Shown piece after piece: positions 1-8,921 of a DNA stretch of 10,539 bases. The position numbers and the translations under genes are program-made. The stretch spans positions 13,359 through 23,897 of the forward strand of contig CAUDNR010000848.1 of NCBI GenBank assembly GCA_958430865.1, read 5' to 3'. The stretch is from Entrophospora sp. SA101. Its lineage: Eukaryota > Glomeromycota > Glomeromycetes > Entrophosporales > Entrophosporaceae. Below the pieces are notes generated by a model, which saw nothing but the letters and a program-made list of their open reading frames with translations, was not told the origin of the DNA and did not search any database. Positions within the stretch are counted from its first letter, which is position 1, and the number at the start of each line of letters is the position of its first letter.

Positions 1-34
1 TCGATCAAATCACAAACTTTTTTTTTTTGTAAAA

Positions 35-357
35 ATGTCTACCGATTCTAAAACAAAAAGAAAAAGAAATCAATCAAACGCAATTGCTGAGGAAAATGAG
101 TAAGTGTTTATCATGAGTGGTGGTGGTGGTCGCCACTCATTATCACCCTAGTTATAATAATAATAATAATAATAATAGTGTAAAATAGTAAATTATAAAT
201 CACGGGAAACTGATATATAAGTCGGAAATGATTTACGAAGTTACCAGTCACAGGACATGTCACGCAGATCAATAGGGAGTTGTAAAACATACGTAGCAAT
301 TCTTTAAAACAAATAATAGATAGATTGGAATATACAAATGAAGGTGAAGATATTTAA
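35..357 (+). CDS. Possible small two-exon gene with a basic N-terminus; product unknown
   Basis: An ATG at 35 follows a T-rich tract typical of AT-rich fungal leaders and opens a 21-codon exon, MSTDSKTKRKRNQSNAIAEE and one further residue. This exon runs into a consensus donor, GTAAGTG, at 100. A TAG acceptor ending at 296 restores the frame (exon 1 ends in phase 2). Exon 2 (297-357) then adds a short hydrophilic segment containing LKQIIDRLEYTNEGEDI before TAA. The product would be about 41 residues. The KTKRKR cluster at residues 6-11 resembles a nuclear localisation signal. The donor and frame are seen directly; the pairing with this acceptor is my inference. A GTGAAG inside exon 2 (344-349) could be another donor, in which case the gene would continue, but I see no convincing next exon. 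It may be the 5' remnant of a larger gene. I do not recognise the family. Confidence 0.35.
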
Positions 358-972
358 ATCATCCAAAAATTCATATTTTTCCATATAAATACATTTTGGA
401 CACTTTCCACCTTGATGATAACTTTTATCATTATTGATTTTTTGTTTTTGAACCATTTTGGATTTACTATGTTCATATAAAATCAATTTATTGCAATGTT
501 TTTGACATCAACATGGGGTTTTATATTTAAATTTTCAATATTAGGACTTTTATTAATCTTTAAGATTGTTTGTGTGGTAATCCTTCGATATTTAATGTTA
601 GGATCTTGATTACCACATACTACGCAGGGGCCAAAATTTTTTCATATATAACCTTTATTCATTTTATTAAATACAATGTATATAAGAACATTAATGTTAT
701 TAATTAATAAACGCGAGTTTGAAATGTAGATCATTGATTAATTTGTATGTTACGAGTGTAATAAAATGAAATTTAGAGTAAACCTTATTCAAAACCCAGC
801 AGGGATCAGGAAAAGTTATTAAGGGATCTGAAATAAATGATAATAATAGAATGCTTATACAGAATTTGAAGTGGTGTTATTTAATGTGGGCAGTGCCTCC
901 TTTCTAAATGGCACTTTTTTGATTTTACAATACTCTTTACATATAAACTGTCAATCTTTTTTGAAATATCTA
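358..972. other. Gene-poor AT-rich stretch
   Basis: No confident gene lies here. A minus-strand open frame (507 down to 307, stop at 306-304, internal ATG at 456) encodes a short peptide with a CPKC pair followed by a hydrophobic tail. It overlaps the putative exon 2 at 297-357 and is of a length expected by chance in such DNA, so I do not call it. A 10-bp inverted repeat at 573-582 and 608-617 (TGTGGTAATC / GATTACCACA, 25-nt loop) is the only other structure seen. Confidence 0.5.
573..617. repeat. Perfect 10-bp inverted repeat, 25-nt loop
   Basis: TGTGGTAATC at 573-582 is matched exactly by its reverse complement at 608-617. It could be a small hairpin or a worn pair of transposon ends. No target-site duplication is visible and no gene reads through it. 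Confidence 0.5.
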
Positions 973-1080
973 TCATAAAGTCTGGAAAGATAGCACCCCC
1001 TACTTTAAAACAATTGAGCGTCAATATAAAAAAATGTTACACATATGTAAAAGGGGATGCTATCTTTCCAGACTTTATGG
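973..1080. mobile_element. 108-bp hairpin MITE with 29-bp terminal inverted repeats and TA flanks
   Basis: The left arm (973-1001) and the reverse complement of the right arm (1052-1080) match at 27 of 29 positions and share CATAAAGTCTGGAAAGATAG. The dinucleotide TA lies directly outside both arms (971-972 and 1081-1082), which is the target duplication made by Tc1/mariner-type transposases. The 50-bp centre has no coding capacity. The element is non-autonomous and would need a transposase from elsewhere in the genome. The near-perfect arms suggest fairly recent insertion. Assignment to Tc1/mariner rests on the TA flanks and small size only. Confidence 0.75.
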
Positions 1081-1153
1081 TATTAATGTGCGTGACACAT
1101 ATTTGACCAATCATAGGATCATGTGTATGACAATCATTTGCCTTTTTTAGATA

Positions 1154-1513
1154 TCAACAAACCACAAAAACAACATTGGAGTAAAAAAAATTTTCTTTGT
1201 AATATATTATGATCTCTTGAAATTCCTGGGTATGATTTACATTGACTATTTCTTGACCAAACAACCTATTTGATTCTGAGTGTAATAACTTACTATTTGA
1301 AATTACAACAAAACTCAAGGATTCTTGATGATTTCTCTCTTCTCAATCACAACCAAAGTGACCACTTTTTGACAAAATATATTCAAGTAAATGTATATCA
1401 GATAAAGAATGATCAATTATAACATTTATGTATATGAGATTTGAGAATTTTATAAATATTAATAAAAGTGTAATACAATTTTTTGTGTAAATGACAATTG
1501 GCCTACATGTAGA
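1154..1513 (-). pseudogene. Possible decayed coding segment, one in-frame stop; family unknown
   Basis: On the minus strand one frame runs from 1513 to a TGA at 1156-1154 with a single internal stop (TGA at 1345-1343), giving 56 plus 62 codons. The second half of the first part and most of the second look like real protein, with mixed charged and hydrophobic residues, for example DHSLSDIHLLEYILSKSGHF, then FVVISNSKLLHSESNRLFGQ just after the stop. The first 30 or so codons are low complexity and may be intron or leader. No start codon context or clear splice sites are visible. A run of this size with one stop is near the edge of what chance gives in DNA this AT-rich, so this is a candidate only. 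I do not recognise the family. Confidence 0.3.
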
Positions 1514-1573
1514 TCAAATCACGTTATTTATGAGATGATGTGTGACAATAATAAATTTCAATTGACAAAAATA

Positions 1574-1850
1574 AAGTGAAATAATCACACGAAATTACAA
1601 GGATACATCATAAAGAAAAATGCTGTATTTATTTTTAAATCGATAGACTATTCATTCAAAAACAAAATTTTCGGAAGTATCTATTATTAAAAGAACATTT
1701 TTTTGGTTTGAATTTTCGTATTAGAAACAATCTAAGCAAGCACCGATTATAAATTAATCGCGAAAACACGTTTCTAAATATTTGTTCAGATAAAATAAAA
1801 AAATTTTTTTACCAAAACCTATTGCTACATATTAATATGGTATAAATTTA
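1574..1850 (+). repeat. Dispersed repeat, copy 1
   Basis: The core at 1621-1744 matches 7730-7837 in the same orientation, with shared blocks such as ATCGATAGACTATTCATTCA, CGGAAGTATCTATT and AACATTTTTTTGGTTTGA. Weaker similarity extends outwards on both sides (AAGTGAAATAAT on the left, CACGTTTCTAAA on the right). Relative to copy 2 it carries extra short segments, including ATACGAAAAT near 1710-1720. No terminal repeats or coding capacity are evident, so the class of repeat is unknown. Confidence 0.7.
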
Positions 1851-1927
1851 ACTCCTATCCTTTTTTTTATATAAAATTAAACAAATAAGGGCGCTGACAT
1901 ATATTATATAGCTAATATTTTAGTATA

Positions 1928-2483
1928 GGGTTTCTATTCGAATAAGGTTTATTCGAATTATTCACTTTATTCGTTATGAATTTGAGTATTCGGATTATAT
2001 TGAAAGTTTATTCGAATAAATTTTAATTCGAATAAGAAAATTGATTCGAATAAGGAAATTAATATTAATTTGAATAAGGCAAATAATTCGAAAATATTAA
2101 TTCGGATAAAACAAATAATTAAGGTCCAGTTTAAATTCAAGCTCACTGGAAAGATTGCTATTTATTAAAAGAAACATGAATCTTGTTTCAGTCTTTCCTT
2201 ATTAGTTTAATTTTTAATTTCAATTTTTATAATAATAAAATCAATATTAAACCTTGTTGTGCATATAGTTTGAATATTTAAGTAATTGAACAACCCATGA
2301 TTCCAAATAATCTAATAAAACGAATGATTCCGATAATTAATAAAACAAATAAAACAAATAATTTGAATAAAGTGAATTAAATTTTAATTCGAATAAACTT
2401 TTAAATTCGAATAAACTTTTTAATATTAATATTAATATTAATATTAATTCGAATTAAAGGTGAATTATTACGAATAGAAGCCC
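1928..2483. mobile_element. 556-bp TA-flanked non-autonomous element packed with TTCGAA sites
   Basis: The ends form a short inverted repeat: GGGTTTCTATTCG at 1928 against the reverse complement of CGAATAGAAGCCC ending at 2483, with one mismatch. TA lies immediately outside each end (1926-1927 and 2484-2485). Inside, TTCGAA occurs nine times, mostly as the palindrome-like ATTCGAATAA. Copies cluster in the left third (1937-2092) and right fifth (2388-2453), as expected for subterminal repeats. The centre holds a nested hairpin (GGAAAGA 2148-2154 with TCTTTCC 2192-2198; GAAACA 2171-2176 with TGTTTC 2184-2189). A TAATAT microsatellite lies at about 2420-2447. There is no coding capacity. The TA flanks suggest mobilisation by a Tc1/mariner-like transposase. 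Confidence 0.65.
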
Positions 2484-3071
2484 TAGGGGGTAACAGAAAA
2501 TCTTAGGTCACATAGGATCAATTTTGATAAATTGACTCCTGCATCACCTGTCTTGATTTTTGGAGATTTAAGAGTGCTTCCATTAATTTTAAGGAAATCT
2601 GACGAGTCTTTAACAGGAATATCCTATATACAAAAAAAGCACTTTTTCAAATTTTGATTAAAAATAGATTTGATGTTTCCTAAATCACCCGATTACCCGA
2701 TTACAAATCAAGACTTTAGATATTTAAACGTTGCTGGCAAAAATAAAGAATCAACAGTCGCATAATCAATTATTAAGTTTTAATATTTAACACATATATA
2801 TGTTACGAAATTTTCATAAATATGCTGCATTTTAATTTGATGTTGTGCTTTAATTAGTTAAGGTCAACTTTGTCCGTTTCTCAAATTTATAAAGGTTCCG
2901 AAAAACAGCATCGAATCTGATGATAAATCATTATCCAATCACCGCATTTTCCTAATCAAACTAAGTTGTTGTAAAAGACAAGGATTTCTTGTTAAGAAAG
3001 AACATCGAATTCAAGTTTGAATTATTGAAGAAATCACCATTAACAACAGATCTTGGATATTTTGGTGCTTT
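2483..3071 (-). pseudogene. Scattered coding-like fragments on the minus strand; possible gene relic
   Basis: Three short minus-strand open segments look more protein-like than their surroundings. They are 3071-2964 (36 codons, with KAPKYPRSVVNGDFFNNSNL), 2938-2867 (24 codons, with DSMLFFGTFINLRNGQS) and 2623-2486 (46 codons, with DIPVKDSSDFLKINGSTLKS). The last begins right after a TATATAG acceptor-like sequence. Its stop codon is made of the TA beside the 1928-2483 element plus the element's first base, so that insertion ends the frame. Between segments there are stops and frame changes. Each length alone is unremarkable by chance in this composition, so the call rests on composition and order. 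No family is recognised. Confidence 0.25.
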
Positions 3072-3211
3072 TTAACAGAATGAATGGATACTTCCATAAA
3101 GTTGGAATATTAATATCAAGACATTGTTTATTTAATAGAACGTAAAGGTGTAATGTTTTATAATCATATTAAAAGCGTTTGAATATTTCGCGTAACATTC
3201 AAATGGTATAA

Positions 3212-3217
3212 TTTATT
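3212..3217 (-). terminator. Candidate polyadenylation signal for LCB2
   Basis: AATAAA on the minus strand, about 86 nt past the LCB2 stop codon. AATAAA is frequent by chance in this AT-rich DNA, so the choice among candidates is uncertain; another overlaps the region just after the stop. Confidence 0.35.
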
Positions 3218-3302
3218 AATAATAACAGGAATAACAAAAAATTAAATCTATATATGTATGAAATTACTAACAATATCATTAAAATAACACGTTGTTATTT
3301 AT

Positions 3303-5076
3303 TTATATATCATTAATTTTTAAAACCTCTTCTATTGATTTTCTTTGAACTTTGCTTGATAATTTAAGTTGCAAGATTTCACCAATCTCGTTACAAGATT
3401 TTAATATTTCATCTAAATCTTGTTTAGTATGAGCAGCTGAAATGCAAAATCTAGCTCTAGAGGAGATCATTGGTGTGGCAGGATATGCAACAACGACTAC
3501 AGCAATGTTTCGCTTTAGACATTCTCTTGAGAAGGCAGGTATTTTAGCAGGGTTGAATAGCAGTAATGGGATGATTGGTGAGTCAGTATCACCATAAATG
3601 ATGAAACCCATTCTTCTCAAATTTGTGCTCAAATATCTAGCATTGAATGCCAATCTTTCCAATCTTATCTTGCCTTCTCCACTTTTTGCATCGTCTTCAC
3701 CCATAATGATTGACATTGAAGTGTAGATTTGTTGTAGTATTGGTGGCGTCATTGATTCAGCATAGACTGATGCATGGTTCCACAATCGAAGAGCATCAAT
3801 AGTCTCTTTTGATGATGCAACGTATCCACCAGCAGCACCAAATGATTTTGTAAATGTTCCCATCAAAATGTCAACCTCATCAGGATCTATACCATAATAA
3901 TCACACACACCTCTACCTCTTGGACCTAGTGCGCCTATACTATGTGCCTCATCAACATACAAATAAAACTATACATCATAATAATGATATTCCGATTAAT
4001 AATTTGATTTTCCCAAATAAAATGTAAAAAAAAATTTTCTTACTTTATATTTTCTTTTTAATTCAATGATTTTTGGCAGATTACATATACTACCTTCCAT
4101 GGAATAAAGACCTTCAACAACCAATAAAATTTTTTTCCAAGGTCGATGGGTTCTTGGTTGCCCTTGACTAATACATTCCTTCAATAAATTTTCCAGATCT
4201 TCCATGCTATTATGTTTGAAAACTCTGATGAAAGCACCAGATAGACGACTACCAAACACAATTGAACTATGGTTAAGTTCATCAGATATGATTAGACAAC
4301 CTTTTGAAGCCAAAGCAGGAAAAGTGGTGCTATTAGTAGCATAACCCATTGAAACAACCATAGCAGCAGGCTTACCAACAAATCTGGCAATCAGCGATTC
4401 CACTTGTAAATGAAGATCCAACGTACCAACTTCAATTCTTGAGCTACAAGATGAAATACCATATTTTCTAACTGTCTGTTCAACAGCATCAGCACATGGA
4501 CCTTCACTCTGAGCAAATCCCAAATAATTATAACTACTTAAATTTAAACAATCTCTGGTTTTGCCGGTCAATTGAAAAGTTTTACAGTAATCTTTTGTCT
4601 CTCGTTCAAGCAATGTAATTTTTCTGCCAGGTACACCAGTGACGGGACGATTAAAACAATCATTGATTCGTAATTTTAATCTTCTTACATAGAAATTATC
4701 AAAATCTGAATTCAAAGGTGCATATCCCTATTAATTGAATTGGAGTAAAGATATTTAGAAAAAATAAATAAAATAAAAATTTATCATAACATACATTTTG
4801 TTCTTTCAAATGTCTATAATCTTTTTTTTTAAACCTTTTTCCAAAAAAATCACGAACATGTCCAAAACAAATAAGTATTAAATATGATAAATAAGTAGTG
4901 AACAAGTAATAGTATGGTGGTTCTTCTTCTTCCCAACCTGGGTCATCATCTCGCTTTTGTGATATATATCTTTGTTTATTATTGTTGTAATTATTATCAT
5001 CATTATCATCATCATTATTATAATAATTATTATTGTTTAGAACTAATTTTGATGCTTTTGTTTTAGCATTTGTCAT
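3303..5076 (-). CDS. LCB2: Serine palmitoyltransferase subunit 2 (three exons, 543 aa)
   Basis: Lcb2 is the catalytic, pyridoxal-phosphate-binding subunit of serine palmitoyltransferase. With Lcb1 it condenses serine and palmitoyl-CoA to 3-ketosphinganine, the first committed step of sphingolipid synthesis, at the ER membrane. Exons are 5076-4795, 4727-4044 and 3968-3303. Introns of 67 and 75 nt are GT-AG and both in phase 0. The joined product is 543 residues, close to yeast and human Lcb2/SPTLC2 (about 560). An Asn/Asp-rich N-terminus (about 15-33) precedes the conserved [20 protein letters not shown] and a membrane segment at about 56-71. The aminotransferase fold I/II domain follows: DELNHSS (243-249) with the His expected to stack on the cofactor, [10 protein letters not shown] (328-337), and [13 protein letters not shown] (359-371) with the Schiff-base lysine at 363. 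PATP and [12 protein letters not shown] near the C-terminus also match. No active-site residue is missing. It is divergently arranged with SEC4. Confidence 0.96.
4973..5036 (-). repeat. Trinucleotide microsatellite inside LCB2 exon 1
   Basis: An imperfect ATT/ATC repeat encodes the Asn/Asp/Tyr-rich tract at about residues 15-33 of Lcb2. It lies ahead of the conserved part of the protein and stays in frame. Such repeats change length easily, so this segment is expected to vary between strains. Confidence 0.8.
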
Positions 5077-5479
5077 TATTATGCAAATTTTTTTCTATTT
5101 TTATGTTTTTTTAATTTTTTTTTTATAATTTGAAAAAGGAAACTAATTTCTTTTATTATTATACAAATAATTGTTAACTTTGAAAAAAAATTTTTTTATC
5201 GTTTGATGTTTTTTTTTAGATTTGAAAGAATATGGCATTTATTTTATATTGTGTATTTTATTATTATAAATAAAAGCATGTAGTGTAATTACACGACAAA
5301 ACCTTCAAATAAGGTTTTGGTCTCACGTAATTCCTATATTAAATATATATTGTTTATTAGTATGTATGAACAACTTTTATTTCCTTTCCTTTTTTTTCCT
5401 TGGTCTTTAAAATAAAAAAGAAGTTAACAATTGGTTATTTGTAATTAGTTGGAATTAGAACCTTTTAAATAAAACAGAA
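5077..5479. promoter_or_regulatory. Divergent promoter region between LCB2 and SEC4
   Basis: This 403-bp interval separates the two start codons and must hold both 5' leaders and promoters. A TATAAAA on the minus strand (5127-5121) lies about 45 nt upstream of the LCB2 ATG. A plus-strand TATAAATA (5265-5272) lies 208 nt before the SEC4 ATG. A pyrimidine-rich tract (about 5380-5401) precedes SEC4, a common feature near fungal transcription starts. These boxes are candidates only, given the base composition. Two adjacent palindromes in the middle (5283-5319) are listed separately. Confidence 0.6.
5283..5319. promoter_or_regulatory. Adjacent 12-bp palindrome and 9-bp hairpin in the divergent promoter
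   Basis: GTGTAATTACAC (5283-5294) is a perfect 12-bp palindrome. Two bases later, CAAAACCTT (5297-5305) and AAGGTTTTG (5311-5319) form a perfect 9-bp inverted repeat with a 5-nt loop. They lie roughly midway between the two genes and include GC-containing blocks in otherwise A/T-rich DNA, which makes them plausible binding sites for dimeric regulators. No matching factor is known to me. Confidence 0.45.
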
Positions 5480-6529
<1,050 letters not shown>

Positions 6530-6557
6530 TATTGATAAATATGTTTATAATATTAAT

Positions 6558-6563
6558 AATAAA
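6558..6563 (+). terminator. Candidate polyadenylation signal for SEC4
   Basis: AATAAA starts 29 nt after the SEC4 stop codon, and a second copy occurs at 6643-6648. Either could direct 3'-end formation; the hexamer is common by chance here. Confidence 0.4.
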
Positions 6564-7076
6564 TCACAATAACAATAGCCTTGGGCTTAATCTTTATTAT
6601 TATATTATAACCATATTTGATATATATTATAATTGTAATTGTAATAAATAATCAATATTAAAAATTAAGCTACCAACTAATTTCTTTCTTTTCCTTCTAC
6701 ACCGATTTATATAACTTACATCAAAAGGACGTTTTAATATTATTCTGCTGCCGCAAACATGTATAGTTTGAGTGAAGAAGTCTTTGAATAAACTCTTGGT
6801 TTAAAAAGACGCTGTTAAATTTGTATTTTTGCAAATCGAAAATTTATTGGGTATTGGTACTTATTATATATTAGCAGTCGAACAAACGATTTTCTCCGAA
6901 ATTTTTCGGTGATCGACGTCAAAATTTTATTAATAAAATTAGCCACAAACCTTAATTCTACCTCTTTCTTCTCCTTAAAAAAATTATACATTAATATTAA
7001 TGGAGGTTATTTAATAAAATAGAGAAAAATCTTGGTGTCAAAGTTTATTTATCAAACAAATTACCACGTTTAGAAA
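6564..7076. other. Intergenic DNA downstream of SEC4
   Basis: No gene is supported. The stretch is AT-rich with simple-sequence runs. A minus-strand frame (6860 down to 6630, one stop at 6803-6801) is open for 57 codons after the stop but has no recognisable motif, and runs of this length are expected by chance. Confidence 0.5.
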
Positions 7077-7403
7077 TTAGTTATCTCTTTTTTGGTCAGT
7101 ACGCTTGGTGATCTCCTGCCTATCTTTTTTCATTGATTGATAAATAAATTTTATCAACACGCACATCTCAGATGGTATTGCAACGTAAATTCTTGTTTGC
7201 ATAACAAGATTTGGTAGAATTACTTTTTTTTTCTGACACCACCAAACAAGTGGTTTACAAGTTCCACATGTTTCAGAAATATTTGCATGGATCTTCTTTT
7301 GATAATTGTATTGTTATTGTTGTTGGTTGAAACGGGAATGTAAACTAGTATTATCCAAAACATCAGATGAAATAGATAGATTCAATATTTGTATCACTCG
7401 CTG
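7077..7403 (-). pseudogene. Possible decayed coding segment with one CAA-to-TAA-type stop
   Basis: A minus-strand frame runs 29 codons (7403-7317), meets TAA at 7316-7314, then stays open for 78 codons to TAA at 7079-7077. The stop sits in a CAA run (Gln-Gln-Gln-stop-Gln), so one C-to-T change would explain it. The 78-codon part contains ETCGTCKPLVWWCQKKK, with cysteine spacing that might be a worn zinc-binding motif, and a basic C-terminus. There is no initiator ATG at the upstream end. About one such run is expected by chance in a window of this composition, so the call is weak. The family is not recognised. Confidence 0.25.
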
Positions 7404-7430
7404 TCAGATTTGATAATCATCATTTAAAAA

Positions 7431-7487
7431 ATTTATCATTATTATTATTTACCTATTATTATTATTATTATTACCACCACCACTACT
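7431..7487. repeat. ATT/ACC trinucleotide microsatellite
   Basis: Runs of ATT pass directly into ACCACCACCACT. The same pairing of an (ATT/AAT) tract with a (GGT/ACC) tract occurs in the opposite orientation at about 117-178, inside the putative intron of the first gene. This is simple sequence with no evident function. Confidence 0.7.
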
Positions 7488-7632
7488 TATTAATGGTTCA
7501 TTGTTAATATTATCAATATGAATATTTTTCTTTATTATTATTGACTGTTATGAGTATTATGTTTTTTAATTTTGGCAAATGAATGAATGGTAGGTTTTTT
7601 CTTTTGTCATTAAGAAAAAAAAAACCAATATC

Positions 7633-7978
7633 AAGTGAAATAATGAAGAATAATAATTAACATCACATGAAATTACAGAGAATGTGACCATACGTCATAA
7701 TTGACCATAGAGACAAATGTGAAATAGTCTGCTGTATTTTTCAAATCGATAGACTATTCATTCAAAAGCAAAAATTTCGGAAGTATCTATTAAAAGAACA
7801 TTTTTTTGGTTTGATAGAAACAATCTAAGCAAGAACCATGGGTTTGGTAGAAATATCAATCATTAGATAGTTTAACGCTCATAACCCATAACCCTGTGTT
7901 CTGATTATAACACGTATTTCTAAACTTTTGTAAAAAAAAAAAAAAGCATAAATTTTAAGCTACATATAAATTTAATGG
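7633..7978 (+). repeat. Dispersed repeat, copy 2
   Basis: The core at 7730-7837 matches 1621-1744. Copy 2 lacks several short segments present in copy 1 and carries an extra stretch of about 65 bp (roughly 7838-7903) before similarity resumes at GATTATAACACGT. That extra stretch starts with ATGGGTTT and contains AACCCAT, so it may itself be a small insertion, though no clean target duplication is visible. Confidence 0.65.
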
Positions 7979-8014
7979 GAACGTGCATAATAAATTTATC
8001 GCAATAAAACGTTC

Positions 8015-8069
8015 GGTTCACTAGTAAAACTGGTGGTTTGTGAACCAACCCACACCGTTCCAATCCCTA
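8015..8069. mobile_element. Candidate hAT-type element end abutting direct repeat A
   Basis: Read on the minus strand from 8069, the sequence starts TAGGGATTGGAACGG, fitting the YARNG start typical of hAT terminal repeats. A subterminal hairpin follows (GGTTCAC 8015-8021 with GTGAACC 8040-8046). The opposite end of the element was not found, so it may be truncated. The 2-bp overlap with the start of repeat A (CTAATCGC) makes the exact boundary uncertain. Confidence 0.35.
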
Positions 8070-8921
8070 ATCGCAGTCGATATCTTTAGCAGTCAAATCT
8101 TGTTCAATAAATTTACGGACAGACACATAAGAAAATTGCATTTAAAATCGATATACCAAAATTTTATATGTGATGCAAATTTTTTAGATATAATTCGTTG
8201 AAAGGAGGTTTGACTGTACATTTAATATTAATATTCCTTAATTGTTAAGAGACAATAGTAGGTATGAAACGTAATTAGTGTTTTGACTTATGATGCCAGG
8301 TTTTTTCCTTTGACATAACATCGTTGACATCCTCTTTTCATACAAAAAACATCATATTCGCCCACCGTATCACGATCAAACAACAAAGTATCAAATTCGC
8401 AGCGGGAATGACTTGATGCCTTTCAATCCTTTATTGTTCCATCTTCTTGCGGCAGCTAATATCTGATGCATCAAGAGAATGGAAAAAAAATTACACGACG
8501 TACATATACTTATAATCTTTCTGATGATTGGCGTACCATTTTCAAATAATCACCCCTATGTGCCATTCTGATATGCCAGATTCCCGTTCAAAAGCTGGCA
8601 AAGTAACAGTATTGTGAATACTGATATCGAAGCTAACATTTTTAATTCCAGTGGTGTTGGTCGCCAAAACTATTTTGAAGAGACGAAAATCAAAACTAAA
8701 ATTAAAAGTTATATGTCAAAACTAAACCAAAAGCCAATAGTCAAAAATCAAAACTAGTTTCGACTTATGGAGAAACCTTTTGACTTTCACACGGTTCCGA
8801 AACTCTCTAGTTTTGGAAACCAACACTAAATTCCAAGAACCGATACTAATACTTAAACTTCTGCCAGAATCTAAACTTTTGCTAAAATTGGATGATCTGG
8901 TTTTTTTTTAAAATTTATATG
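8067..8921 (+). repeat. Direct repeat copy A (interrupted by a 177-bp MITE)
   Basis: Runs from CTAATCGC to AATTTATATG and matches 9828-10469 almost throughout, with scattered substitutions, a few small indels and one large difference, the MITE at 8652-8828. Without that insertion it is about 670 bp. Minus-strand open stretches are conserved in both copies. The clearest is 44 codons (8422-8291 here, 10170-10039 in copy B) ending at a stop in both, with DVFCMKRGCQRCYVKGKNL shared. However, most substitutions in it change the amino acid, so there is no sign of current protein-level constraint. It may derive from an old gene or transposon. The two copies do not start TG and end CA, so they are not obvious LTRs. 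Confidence 0.9.
8652..8828. mobile_element. 177-bp hAT-like MITE with 8-bp target duplication
   Basis: The left end TGGTGTTGGTCGCCAAAACT and the reverse complement of the right end TAGTGTTGGTTTCCAAAACT match at most positions. The right end fits the YARNG start typical of hAT transposons. The element is flanked by AATTCCAG (8644-8651) and AATTCCAA (8829-8836), an 8-bp duplication with one difference. Copy B of the surrounding repeat carries AATTCCAG once at 10378-10385 with no insertion, a paralogous empty site. There is no coding capacity; movement would depend on a hAT transposase elsewhere. Confidence 0.85.

Noticed and set aside
111..299. Minus-strand frame with an isoleucine run and a histidine run
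   Set aside because: It is a translation of the AAT and GGT microsatellites and lies in the putative intron of the first gene.
304..507. Minus-strand 67-codon open frame with a CPKC pair
   Set aside because: It overlaps the putative exon 2 on the other strand, has no good start context and ends in a low-complexity hydrophobic tail. A single CxxC is not enough to call a zinc ribbon.
1937..2453. ATTCGAATAA motifs considered as tRNA T-loop (TTCGAAT) relics or a CRISPR-like array
   Set aside because: No cloverleaf can be drawn around any copy, spacing is irregular, both orientations are mixed, and the block has transposon-like ends.
2687..2703. CCCGATTA tandem pair as a telomere-like repeat
   Set aside because: Only two units are present, which is not enough to support an interstitial telomeric tract.
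6627..6860. Minus-strand open frame, 57 codons after one stop, downstream of SEC4
   Set aside because: At this base composition several stop-free runs of this length are expected in six frames of a 10-kb window. The peptide shows no motif, and it overlaps the SEC4 3' end region.
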